A stretch of DNA of 8,316 nucleotides from Prevotella sp. (GCA_022511055.1 JAFLSH010000098.1:1-8316); one strand, 5' to 3'. Shown: positions 1 through 6,915, counted from the stretch's first letter. Made by a program: numbers and translations. The notes: a model not told the origin generated them from the letters alone.

Positions 1-51
1 GAAAAAGTACCGCTTTTTTACCAAAACTCATGGAGTTTAGGTTTCTTCAAC

Positions 52-93
52 ACCTACTGCACCTACCAAACCTACTATACCTACCGTATCTAC
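52..93. repeat. Five-unit 9-bp-period tandem repeat (ACCTACnnn)
   Basis: The hexamer ACCTAC begins at 52, 61, 70 and 79, and a one-mismatch copy (ATCTAC) begins at 88, so the spacing is exactly 9 bp each time. The three bases between hexamers vary. Because the period is a multiple of three, the repeat reads as Thr-Tyr-x on the plus strand and Val-Gly-x on the minus strand. It is either a small intergenic minisatellite or the repetitive tail of a coding sequence, and the sequence alone does not decide. Confidence 0.75.
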
Positions 94-173
94 CCCTGAC
101 ATCGGGGGGTGTAATTCTCGCTCCATAACTGGAATCCTAAAGTGTAGAAAATAACATGAATTTGGTTAAAATC

Positions 174-257
174 ATGTATAGTCAGGTGTGTCAGATATTC
201 CACTATACATTCCAAAACTTTCTGTGTTTCAGTTGGTTATGCTGATTTATGTATAGT
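174..257. repeat. Three copies of 9-mer ATGTATAGT (candidate operator cluster)
   Basis: Exact copies of ATGTATAGT lie on the plus strand at 174-182 and 249-257. The exact reverse complement ACTATACAT lies at 202-210. The first two form a perfect inverted repeat with a 19-bp spacer. A 7-base partial copy (ACTATAC) lies at 74-80 inside the 9-bp tandem repeat. Three exact 9-mers within 84 bp suggest binding sites for a regulator. The nearest copy is about 190 bp upstream of the -33 element of the first promoter, so the sites could instead serve a gene to the left of the window. Confidence 0.55.
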
Positions 258-264
258 TGGGCAG

Positions 265-276
265 TTTTTCGAAAAA
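265..276. repeat. Perfect 12-bp palindrome TTTTTCGAAAAA
   Basis: The sequence TTTTTCGAAAAA is self-complementary with no loop, so it is more likely a protein-binding dyad, or chance in AT-rich DNA, than an RNA hairpin terminator. It lies 8 bp to the right of the third ATGTATAGT copy. No regulator can be named. Confidence 0.3.
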
Positions 277-382
277 AATGCGGCAAGGAAAAAACAAGAC
301 GGTAATGTCATTTCCTGTTTTGCAGGGGAAAAACATATGGCTTAACTCCTTATAATAACTTCTCTAACTCCCTTAGCTTCTA

Positions 383-390
383 CCCCCCCC
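383..390. repeat. C8 homopolymer tract
   Basis: A run of eight C residues preceded by TA, about 56 bp upstream of the -33 element of the promoter at 446-476. It stands out in an otherwise AT-rich region. With the C7 tract 49 bp downstream it forms a pair of similar TAC(7-8) elements. Such tracts can slip during replication, or can be part of a protein-binding site. Confidence 0.5.
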
Positions 391-431
391 ATTTATCAAA
401 GAAAGTTAAAAAAATAAAAATTCACGAATTA

Positions 432-438
432 CCCCCCC
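432..438. repeat. C7 homopolymer tract just upstream of promoter
   Basis: Seven C residues in the context TTA-C7-TA end 7 bp before the TTTG -33 element. Position and context resemble those of the C8 tract upstream. This is where an activator would sit next to the -33 element, or where a length change could alter promoter strength. Confidence 0.5.
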
Positions 439-445
439 TAAAGCG

Positions 446-476
446 TTTGGAATATGTGATTTTTTTTGTACCTTTG
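446..476 (+). promoter_or_regulatory. Bacteroidota sigma-ABfr type promoter for the pseudokinase-like gene
   Basis: A TTTG -33 element at 446-449 and a consensus -7 element TACCTTTG at 469-476 are separated by 19 bp, matching the Bacteroidota pattern TTTG-N19-21-TAnnTTTG. The -7 element ends 45 bp before the ATG at 522. The leader between is A-rich and has no Shine-Dalgarno sequence, as is usual in this phylum. The -7 element is the left end of a leader module repeated at 1456 upstream of the GH31 gene. Confidence 0.75.
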
Positions 477-581
477 CAGTGGAATATGTTAACAGCGAAC
501 TAAAAAATAGACTTTAAAAAGATGAAAAGGACACACGCACTGATGCCTATGATGCTGATTGCCAATGTGATATTGGCAGCT
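469..581 (+). repeat. Leader/signal-peptide module, copy 1
   Basis: This stretch runs from the -7 element to the end of the predicted signal-peptide coding sequence and resembles 1456-1567. Shared blocks are TAnnTTTGCA (469-478), AACTAAAAAAT (498-508), AAGATGAAAAG across the start codon (519-529) and the signal-peptide tail ending in GGCAGCT (575-581). The distance from the -7 element to the ATG is 53 bp here and 52 bp in copy 2. The encoded first 20 residues share 12 identical positions with those of the GH31 protein. Confidence 0.65.
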
Positions 582-1298
582 AACGACTCTGCCGCCAGTT
601 CGACAGGACACTTCAGCGGCTGGGCTTTGTTCTATTGCATTGTCTACTCTCTTGTCGTGGCGGTGGTCGTCTGGATATGGCGCAGACAGCTCACAAAGAA
701 GATAGAACTGCTGGAACTGGAAAACCTGCGCCGTGAGAAGGAGCTGGGGCACAGGATGGAAGTGGAAAAACAGCGCTGGATGGAAGAGATGCAGCAGCAA
801 ATGAAGGAGGAAAAGAAAGCTGAGGCTCAGCCTGTACTGATTGATAATCAAGAATTTATGGCTCAGATGGAAAAGAGCAATCTCGTTACCTTCATCAAGT
901 CGCAGGTTGCCAACTATGTGGTTACCAGCAACAAGCACCTCCGCTACGTTTTTGAGACATCGTCCGAGCGCCTGATTGTCAGCTATGACACAGAGCAGAT
1001 GAGCAAGGCACTCACCATCCTGTATAAGAACTCAGAGATGTTCGCGCCCAACAACAGCGATGTGCTGACAAAGGTCAGCCGCCGCGAGCGGTGGGCTGTT
1101 GTCCAGGTGATAAACGGCGGGTTGGGCGTTCCCGAATATGCCAAGGAACACATTTTTGAACCCATGGGCGACGGCAATGACATTGGCCTGAGTACCATGC
1201 GCGATATAGTGAACGCCCACGGCGGCACAGTCCGCTATGAGGACAAGCCGGGCGGCGGCGCAATGTTTATCATAGAACTCCCGACAACGTCATACTAA
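522..1298 (+). CDS. Membrane-anchored degenerate histidine-kinase ATPase protein (probable pseudokinase)
   Basis: A 258-residue protein. Residues 1-20 look like a signal peptide or first membrane segment, 34-53 form a strong transmembrane helix followed by Arg-Arg, and 56-103 are a charged coiled coil. From about 120 the sequence follows the histidine-kinase catalytic domain as found in Bacteroidota HTCS regulators. The N-box Asn is kept (LYKNSEMF, N170), the F-box is IFEPM (211-215), and the tail has AHGG and a PGGGAMFIIELP ending. Key positions are altered: the G1 box reads NGGLGVP, so the adenine-binding Asp is Asn198; the G2 box reads GNDIGLS, with Asp220 replacing a Gly; and the ATP lid is very short. 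There is no His phosphoacceptor (DHp/HisKA) domain, receiver or HTH domain. The start is supported by the promoter distance and by similarity to the next gene's N-terminus. I infer a membrane-tethered pseudokinase, perhaps a modulator of a sensor kinase; activity is unproven. Confidence 0.8.
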   Translation: MKRTHALMPMMLIANVILAANDSAASSTGHFSGWALFYCIVYSLVVAVVVWIWRRQLTKKIELLELENLRREKELGHRMEVEKQRWMEEMQQQMKEEKKAEAQPVLIDNQEFMAQMEKSNLVTFIKSQVANYVVTSNKHLRYVFETSSERLIVSYDTEQMSKALTILYKNSEMFAPNNSDVLTKVSRRERWAVVQVINGGLGVPEYAKEHIFEPMGDGNDIGLSTMRDIVNAHGGTVRYEDKPGGGAMFIIELPTTSY

Positions 1299-1311
1299 GG
1301 GAGTGTCATTC

Positions 1312-1337
1312 CCCGGCAAGGTGCTGGCAGCGCCGGG
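1312..1337 (+). other. GC-rich hairpin after the pseudokinase-like gene
   Basis: CCCGGC (1312-1317) pairs perfectly with GCCGGG (1332-1337), and an inner GCT/AGC pair (1323-1325, 1329-1331) could extend the stem beyond a bulge. It begins 13 bases after the stop codon. No T-run follows, so it is not a classical intrinsic terminator. It may slow polymerase or protect the 3' end of the upstream message. The rest of the 209-base gap up to 1455 shows nothing recognisable. Confidence 0.3.
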
Positions 1338-1455
1338 CTGAGAGCCGTGGCGGGTCGCACACATTGCTACCCTCTGTTGGTTTGGGCAGCATCGTGTTTG
1401 TTGCCTGAGTTGCGAAAAAGTAGGGCTTCCGGGCCTGTATTCCAAAATATTTTTG

Positions 1456-1463
1456 TACTTTTG
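1456..1463 (+). promoter_or_regulatory. -7 element of a Bacteroidota promoter for the GH31-GH2-nucleotidase genes
   Basis: TACTTTTG matches TAnnTTTG and ends 44 bp before the ATG at 1508. The surrounding TTTTTGTA and the following CA match the promoter at 469. No TTTG occurs at the expected -33 distance; the best is a poor CCTG at 1434-1437. A weak -33 element with a good -7 element suggests dependence on an activator, as expected for a glycan-inducible operon. That is inference. Confidence 0.6.
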
Positions 1464-1567
1464 CATCTGAAATTGATGACTACAAACTAAAAAATTATCG
1501 AAGTAAGATGAAAAGACTGAAAGTTCTGATGCTTGCAATGCTGTTGGCCAACGTGCTGACGGCAGCT
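1456..1567 (+). repeat. Leader/signal-peptide module, copy 2
   Basis: This is the counterpart of 469-581. Matching blocks are TAnnTTTGCA (1456-1465), AACTAAAAAAT (1485-1495), AAGATGAAAAG across the start codon (1505-1515) and the end of the signal-peptide coding sequence, GGCAGCT (1561-1567). Similarity fades immediately after the signal peptide, where the two proteins become unrelated. Confidence 0.65.
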
Positions 1568-4459
1568 GACGTACAGGTTAGTGGTAACAGTGTAACGATA
1601 CGCCCCGACGGCGGTCAGGCCAGGGTGGTACGCCTGCAGGTCGTCAACGACCGCATCATCCGTGTGCAGGCCACCAGCGAGGCTGAGCTGCCGCAGAAGC
1701 AGCCCAGCCTGATGATTGTCGGCCAGCCCGCGCCGCAGAAAGGCAGCTACACCGTCAGCGAGGAGGGCGGCAACGTAGTGGTCAGGGCGCGCGGTGTGCA
1801 GGCCGTGGTCAGTAAGCAGACGGGCGAGGTCTGCTTTCTTGATGCCAATGGCCGTCGGTTGCTGAAGGAGGCCGAGGGCGGCAAGCAGTTCGAGCCGTTC
1901 ACCGTGCCCGAGCGGGAGTACGGCCTGAAGGGTGGCCCCGCCATCACTGAGGAGATGAAGCACGGGCTCCAGTGGCAGATGAAGTTCGAGTCGCCCGCCG
2001 ATGAGGCGTTCTACGGCTTGGGTCAGCACCAGAGCGAGGAGTTCAACATGAAGGGCAGGAACGAAGACCTGTTCCAGTACAACACGAAGGTGAGCGTGCC
2101 CTTCGTACTCTCAACGAAGGGCTACGGGCTGCTGTGGGATGCCTACTCGTATTGCCGCTTTGGCAATCCGCACGACTACTTGCAGCTGAATCGGGCCTTC
2201 AAGCTCTATGACCGCACGGGCAAGGCAGGCCACCTGACGGGCACTTACGTCGACAGAGCCGGCAAGACACTGGTGCGCGCCGAGGACTCCATCTACTACG
2301 AATATGCCTATCCCGCCGCAAGCGAGATTGCCGTGAAGACTGACAACGGCGGCACAAAGAATCTGCCGAAGGGCTTCAACCTCGACGGGGCCAACGTGGT
2401 CTACGAAGGCTACATCGAGGCACCGCAGTCGGCACTCTACCAGTTCATTCTCTACTATGCGGGCTACGTCAAGGTCTACATCGACGGCGCTGAGGTGGTG
2501 CCCGAGCGCTGGCGCACGGCGTGGAATCCCAATGCCTACAAGTTCGACTGCAACTTGCGGCAGGGCAGGAAGGTGCAGCTGCGCATAGAGTGGCAGCCCG
2601 ACGGCGGCGAGTCGTACTGCGGCCTGCGCGTGGCCGAGCCACGCAGCGCCGCCGACCGCGAGAGCCTGAGCATCTGGTGCGAGATGGCGCGCGACATGGA
2701 CTACTATTTCATTGCCGGCGAGAATCTCGATGAGGTCATCTCCGGCTACCGCACGCTGACAGGCAAAGCCAGCCTCTACCCGAAGTGGGTGCTGGGCTTC
2801 TGGCAGAGCCGCGAGCGCTACAAGACGAGCGCCGAGATAGAACAGACGCTCGCCGAGTTCCGCCAGCGCCACATACCCATAGACAACATCGTTCAGGACT
2901 GGAACTACTGGAAGCTCGACTCCTGGGGCGACCACACCTTCGAGCCCAGTCGCTACCCCAATCCGCAGGCCATGCTCGACTCGGTGCATCAGATGCACGG
3001 CCGGTTTATGATTTCCGTATGGCCGAAGTTCTACGACACCGTGGACAACTACAAGGAGCTTGATGCGAAGGGGTGGATGTACCATCAGGCCATCAAGGAC
3101 GACATCCATGACTGGCTGGGCTTCCGCGGCTCGTTCTATGATGCCTATGATGCCAATGCCCGCAAGATGTTCTGGCGGCAGATGGACGAAAACCTCTACA
3201 CGAAATACAACCACGGCATTGATGCCTGGTGGATGGATGCCTCAGAGCCCAACGTGCGTGACTGCACGCCCATGTGGTATCGCAAGGCACTCTGCGGCCC
3301 TACGGCTCTTGGCACGGCCACGGAGTACTTCAACGCTTACTCTACGGTGAATGCCGATGCCATCTACAACGGCCAGCGCTCGGTGTTCAAGGGGCGGAAA
3401 GACGAGCCCCGCGTGTTCCTGCTCACCCGCAGCGGCTTTGCCGGCGAGCAGCGCTACTCGACGGCCACCTGGAGCGGCGACATCGGCACTCGCTGGGAGG
3501 ACATGCGCGCCCAGATGACCGCCGGGCTGAACTTCTCGCTCTCGGGCATACCCTTCTGGGGCATGGACCAGGGAGGCTTCTGCGTGGAGAAGCGCTATGT
3601 GGCTGCACAGCAGCTGTTCGACCAGACAGGGCTGGAGAACGAGGACCTGAAGGAGTGGCGCGAGTTGCAGACCCGCTGGAATCAGTTCGGCACGTTCATA
3701 CCCCTGTTCCGCTCCCACGGCCAGTGGCCGCTGCGCGAGATATGGAACATAGCCCCCGACAACCATCCCGCCTACCAGTCGTTTGTCTACTATGACCGCT
3801 TGCGCTATCGGTTGATGCCCTATCTCTACTCGCTGGCGGGATGGGTGCATTTCAAGGACTATACGCTGATGCGCGCCCTGGTCATGGACTTCAACGGCGA
3901 CCGAAAGGTGGAGAATATCGGCAACCAGTGGATGCTCGGCCCTGCCATCATGGCCTGCCCCGTGGGCTACTACAAGGCTCGCAACCGCTCGGTGTACTTC
4001 CCGCGGCAGTGCGGGTGGTATAACCTCTATACGGGCGAGTATGTGCAGGGCGGCCAGCGCATCGTGGTCGATGCGCCCTACGAGCGCATCCCGGTCTTCG
4101 TGCGCGAAGGTGCCATCATCCCCTTCGGGCCGGAGATGGAGTGGAGCGACGAGAAGCCGGCGGAGCTGATAAACCTCTACGTCTATGCAGGGCAGGACGG
4201 CACGTTCCAGCTCTACGAAGACGAAGGCACGAACTACAACTACGAGAAGGGCAAGTATGCCACCATCGACATTAGCTACAATGATGCCGCAAGGACTGTC
4301 ACCTTCGCACAGCGCAAGGGCGACTTCCCCGGCATGCTGAAGCAGCGCCGGTTTAACGTGGTGCTGATAAGCAAAGACCAGGCGAAGCCTCTGGACCTTG
4401 AGTCGCCGGAGGGAGTGATGGTCGACTATAGCGGCAAGGCCGTCAGTGTGCAACTGTAA
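1508..4459 (+). CDS. GH31 alpha-xylosidase with PA14 insert (xyloglucan side-chain removal)
   Basis: A 983-residue secreted glycoside hydrolase expected to release non-reducing-end alpha-1,6-linked xylose from xyloglucan oligosaccharides. Residues 1-20 are a signal peptide ending in TAA with no lipobox Cys, so the enzyme is probably soluble in the periplasm. The order is an N-terminal beta domain (about 25-235), a PA14 domain inserted within it (about 240-385), the catalytic barrel (about 420-775) and C-terminal beta domains with a DUF5110-like segment (about 887-945). The predicted nucleophile is D577 in WWMDASEPN and the acid/base is D658 in TWSGDIGTRWE. The DNIVQDWNYW and ISVWPKFY segments closely resemble, from memory, the alpha-xylosidase of the B. 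ovatus xyloglucan locus; Cellvibrio japonicus Xyl31A also carries PA14. Length is normal and nothing is broken. The GH2 gene follows after 44 bases, so they are probably co-transcribed. GH31 membership is secure; another alpha-glycosidase specificity is possible but less likely. Confidence 0.93.
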   Translation: MKRLKVLMLAMLLANVLTAADVQVSGNSVTIRPDGGQARVVRLQVVNDRIIRVQATSEAELPQKQPSLMIVGQPAPQKGSYTVSEEGGNVVVRARGVQAVVSKQTGEVCFLDANGRRLLKEAEGGKQFEPFTVPEREYGLKGGPAITEEMKHGLQWQMKFESPADEAFYGLGQHQSEEFNMKGRNEDLFQYNTKVSVPFVLSTKGYGLLWDAYSYCRFGNPHDYLQLNRAFKLYDRTGKAGHLTGTYVDRAGKTLVRAEDSIYYEYAYPAASEIAVKTDNGGTKNLPKGFNLDGANVVYEGYIEAPQSALYQFILYYAGYVKVYIDGAEVVPERWRTAWNPNAYKFDCNLRQGRKVQLRIEWQPDGGESYCGLRVAEPRSAADRESLSIWCEMARDMDYYFIAGENLDEVISGYRTLTGKASLYPKWVLGFWQSRERYKTSAEIEQTLAEFRQRHIPIDNIVQDWNYWKLDSWGDHTFEPSRYPNPQAMLDSVHQMHGRFMISVWPKFYDTVDNYKELDAKGWMYHQAIKDDIHDWLGFRGSFYDAYDANARKMFWRQMDENLYTKYNHGIDAWWMDASEPNVRDCTPMWYRKALCGPTALGTATEYFNAYSTVNADAIYNGQRSVFKGRKDEPRVFLLTRSGFAGEQRYSTATWSGDIGTRWEDMRAQMTAGLNFSLSGIPFWGMDQGGFCVEKRYVAAQQLFDQTGLENEDLKEWRELQTRWNQFGTFIPLFRSHGQWPLREIWNIAPDNHPAYQSFVYYDRLRYRLMPYLYSLAGWVHFKDYTLMRALVMDFNGDRKVENIGNQWMLGPAIMACPVGYYKARNRSVYFPRQCGWYNLYTGEYVQGGQRIVVDAPYERIPVFVREGAIIPFGPEMEWSDEKPAELINLYVYAGQDGTFQLYEDEGTNYNYEKGKYATIDISYNDAARTVTFAQRKGDFPGMLKQRRFNVVLISKDQAKPLDLESPEGVMVDYSGKAVSVQL

Positions 4460-4503
4460 GCCCTGGCCGACACAGGAAGACTGAAGAAGTAAACAAAATA
4501 ATA

Positions 4504-6915
4504 ATGGTGATGACGAGACGAATGCTGCTGGCCGTAGTGGCCGCCCTGCTTGGAATAGTCGCCGAGGCGCGCGATAGACAGTGCTTCGACAGCGACTGGC
4601 GATTCGCTCTGGCTGACGATGCGGCCATGGCGGCCGTCGGCTACGACGACTCGCAGTGGCGGCAGCTCAACGTGCCGCACGACTGGGCCATTGAGGGCGA
4701 CTTCTATGCAGGCCACCCCAGCGGCGCGGGCGGCGGGGCGCTGCCGGGCGGCATCGGCTGGTACAGAAAGCACTTCACCGTTGAGAGCGGGGCGCTGGAA
4801 ACCGCCCGTTCCCGCTTCTTCCTTGAGTTTGACGGGGTCTACATGAATGCCACGGTCTATGTGAACGGGCAGAAAGTGGGCTATCGCCCCTACGGCTATT
4901 CGAGTTTTGAGTACGACATCACGCCCTACCTGCACGAAGGGGCTGGCAACGTGGTGGCAGTGCGCGTCGACAACAGCGACCAGCCCAACTCGCGCTGGTA
5001 CTCGGGCTGCGGCATCTACCGCCATGTGTGGCTGACACAGACCGCGCCGACCTATGTGCGGCACTGGGGCACTAACGTCTCGGCCACCGTCAGCAAGGGG
5101 CGCGGCCGCGTGACCATCGAGGTCGACCTGGAAGGCCAGGGCAGTGTGGAGAACACGCTGCTTGACGACAAGGGGCGCGTTGTCGGCCGCTCCCGGGGTG
5201 TCAGGTCGGTCATCTCGGTGAGCCATCCCAGGCTCTGGTCGTGCGAGCAGCCTGCGGTCTATCAGGTGCTGACCGAAGTGCGGGTCGGCGGCAAGGTCGT
5301 CGACAGCTACACGACTCCGACGGGCTTCCGCTCGTTCAAATTCGACCCTGAGACGGGTTTCTGGCTGAACGGCAGGAACATGAAGCTGAACGGTGTCTGC
5401 GAGCATCATGACTTTGGCTGTCTGGGAAGCGCGCTGAACGAAGATGCGATGCACCGCAAGCTCGTAAAGCTGAAGCAGATGGGTGTCAATGCCATCCGCT
5501 CCAGCCACAATCCGCCCGCCCCGGAGCTGCTGAACATGTGCGACACCATGGGGCTCATCGTCATGGATGAGTCATTCGACATGTGGCGCCGCCGGAAGAC
5601 ACAGAATGACTACGCCCGCTTCTTTGATGAGTGGCACGAGCGCGATTTGGCCGACCTGGTGCTGCGCGACCGTAACCACCCCTGCATCCTGATGTGGTCA
5701 ATCGGCAATGAAGTGCTGGAACAGTGGTCGGCGGCTGATGCTGACACGCTGACACTGGAGCAGGCCAACCTGATACTGAATGCCGGGCACGATGCTTCGA
5801 CACTGGCAAAGGAGGGGCAGCTGAGTGTGCAGTCGCTGCTGACACGCCACTTGGCTGAGATTGTCAGGAGATACGACACTACGCGACCCATCACGGCGGG
5901 CTGCAATGAGCCTGACCCGAATAACCACCTGTTCAAGAGCGGGGCACTCGACATTATCGGCTTCAACTACCACCACCAGTGGATAAAAGACGTGCCGAAG
6001 AACTTCCCCGGCCAGCCGTTCATCCTCACTGAGAGTGTGTCGGCGTTGCAGACACGGGGTTACTACATGATGCCCAGCGACAGCGTCTATGTGGCACCGA
6101 AGGAGTGGTGGCTGCCGTACACAGACCCCACGTTCATGTGTTCCGCCTACGATAACATGCACGCCTCGTGGTCGTCTACCCATGAGGAGACATGGGATGT
6201 GGTGAAGCATACGCCTTACGTCGGCGGGCAGTTCATCTGGACTGGCTTTGACTACATCGGCGAGCCGACACCCTACGGATTTCCCGCCCGCAGCTCGTAT
6301 TTCGGCATCATAGACTTGGCGGGCTTCCCCAAGGATAGCTACTATATGTACCAGAGCGAGTGGACTGACCAGCCTGTGCTGCATGTCTTCCCCCACTGGA
6401 ACTGGCTGCCGTGGCAGACTGTCGACGTGTGGGCATACTATAACAATGCTGATGAGGTGGAGCTGTTCATCAATGGCCAGTCTCAAGGCATCCGCCGCAA
6501 GGCTGATGACCACCAGTATCACGTGATGTGGCGTGTCGGCTATGTGCCGGGAGAACTGAAGGCCATTTCCCGCAAGGGCGGGCAGGTGGTCTGCGAGCGG
6601 GTCATCAAGACTGCCGGCGCGCCGGCGCAGATTCGCCTGACCACTGACTATCGGGGTAAGAACACTACGTTTGTCGCCGTAGAGGTGGTAGACGAAGACG
6701 GGAATCTCTGCCCGCTGGCTGACAACCAGATATACTTCACCGCTACCGGCGATGCGGAAATTATTGGAACGGATAACGGCTGCCAAACCTCAATGGAGCG
6801 CTTCAAGGCACCACAGCGCAAGGCTTTCTTCGGCAAGTGCATGGTGGTGGTCAGGGGCAATGGCTCGCTTGAGGCTGAGGCGGTGGGATTGAAGAGTGCT
6901 GTAATGGAACTTTAA
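4504..6915 (+). CDS. GH2 beta-galactosidase, secreted (DUF4982 architecture)
   Basis: An 803-residue GH2 enzyme, probably a beta-galactosidase that removes terminal galactose from xyloglucan side chains. Residues 1-22 are a signal peptide (RRMLLAVVAALLGIVAEA). A sugar-binding jelly roll (about 25-180, with NVPHDWAIEGDF) and an Ig-like domain (about 184-278) precede the TIM barrel from about 280. The acid/base is E403 in WSIGNE and the nucleophile is E510 in FILTES; IRSSHNPP (331-338) is a further family motif. About 25 extra residues (408-432) follow the acid/base. The C-terminus has a DUF4982-type domain (about 628-695, with EVELFINGQSQG) and a final Ig-like GH2 domain (about 705-800). ATG at 4504 is used; 4510 and 4522 are alternatives that keep most of the leader. 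No promoter or Shine-Dalgarno is seen in the 44-base gap, consistent with an operon. Specificity is inferred from the adjacent GH31; other beta-glycosides remain possible. Confidence 0.9.
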   Translation: MVMTRRMLLAVVAALLGIVAEARDRQCFDSDWRFALADDAAMAAVGYDDSQWRQLNVPHDWAIEGDFYAGHPSGAGGGALPGGIGWYRKHFTVESGALETARSRFFLEFDGVYMNATVYVNGQKVGYRPYGYSSFEYDITPYLHEGAGNVVAVRVDNSDQPNSRWYSGCGIYRHVWLTQTAPTYVRHWGTNVSATVSKGRGRVTIEVDLEGQGSVENTLLDDKGRVVGRSRGVRSVISVSHPRLWSCEQPAVYQVLTEVRVGGKVVDSYTTPTGFRSFKFDPETGFWLNGRNMKLNGVCEHHDFGCLGSALNEDAMHRKLVKLKQMGVNAIRSSHNPPAPELLNMCDTMGLIVMDESFDMWRRRKTQNDYARFFDEWHERDLADLVLRDRNHPCILMWSIGNEVLEQWSAADADTLTLEQANLILNAGHDASTLAKEGQLSVQSLLTRHLAEIVRRYDTTRPITAGCNEPDPNNHLFKSGALDIIGFNYHHQWIKDVPKNFPGQPFILTESVSALQTRGYYMMPSDSVYVAPKEWWLPYTDPTFMCSAYDNMHASWSSTHEETWDVVKHTPYVGGQFIWTGFDYIGEPTPYGFPARSSYFGIIDLAGFPKDSYYMYQSEWTDQPVLHVFPHWNWLPWQTVDVWAYYNNADEVELFINGQSQGIRRKADDHQYHVMWRVGYVPGELKAISRKGGQVVCERVIKTAGAPAQIRLTTDYRGKNTTFVAVEVVDEDGNLCPLADNQIYFTATGDAEIIGTDNGCQTSMERFKAPQRKAFFGKCMVVVRGNGSLEAEAVGLKSAVMEL

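Larger units (their letters stand above)
1..521. other. AT-rich non-coding upstream region with repeats and promoter
   Basis: No convincing gene was found in these 521 bases. From left to right the region holds a 9-bp-period tandem repeat (52-93), three copies of ATGTATAGT (174-257), a 12-bp palindrome (265-276), C8 and C7 tracts (383-390, 432-438) and a Bacteroidota promoter (446-476). Plus-strand frame 1 is open from the window edge to TGA at 97-99, so the left end could be the tail of a gene entering from outside, but the 32 codons show no recognisable motif. A minus-strand frame at 37-126 is also open. The region is much more AT-rich than the genes that follow and looks like a regulatory region at the edge of a locus. 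Confidence 0.6.

Noticed and set aside
2..19. AAAAAG/CTTTTT short hairpin with T-run at the window edge, a possible terminator
   Set aside because: The stem is only 6 bp and almost all A-T, and the gene it would end is outside the window. Not enough to call.
67..74. Minus-strand TAGGTTTG, matching the -7 pattern TAnnTTTG
   Set aside because: It falls inside the 9-bp repeat, no TTTG is found at the -33 distance, and it lies inside the small minus-strand ORF rather than upstream of it.
286..321. AGGAAA/TTTCCT and AAAACA/TGTTTT inverted pairs
   Set aside because: The pairs are short, A-T-rich and cannot form one continuous stem; they are likely chance in this composition.
489..938. Minus-strand 149-codon open frame over the pseudokinase-like gene
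   Set aside because: Its translation is His/Leu/Phe-rich and is the antisense of the coiled-coil codons. The plus-strand frame has a promoter, a signal peptide and a kinase-like domain.
2111..5508. Long minus-strand open frames (2111-3214, 3242-4453, 4426-5508)
   Set aside because: They lie opposite the GH31 and GH2 genes, have low-complexity Ala/Val/His/Leu-rich translations without recognisable domains, and are explained by the GC-rich codon use of the real genes.
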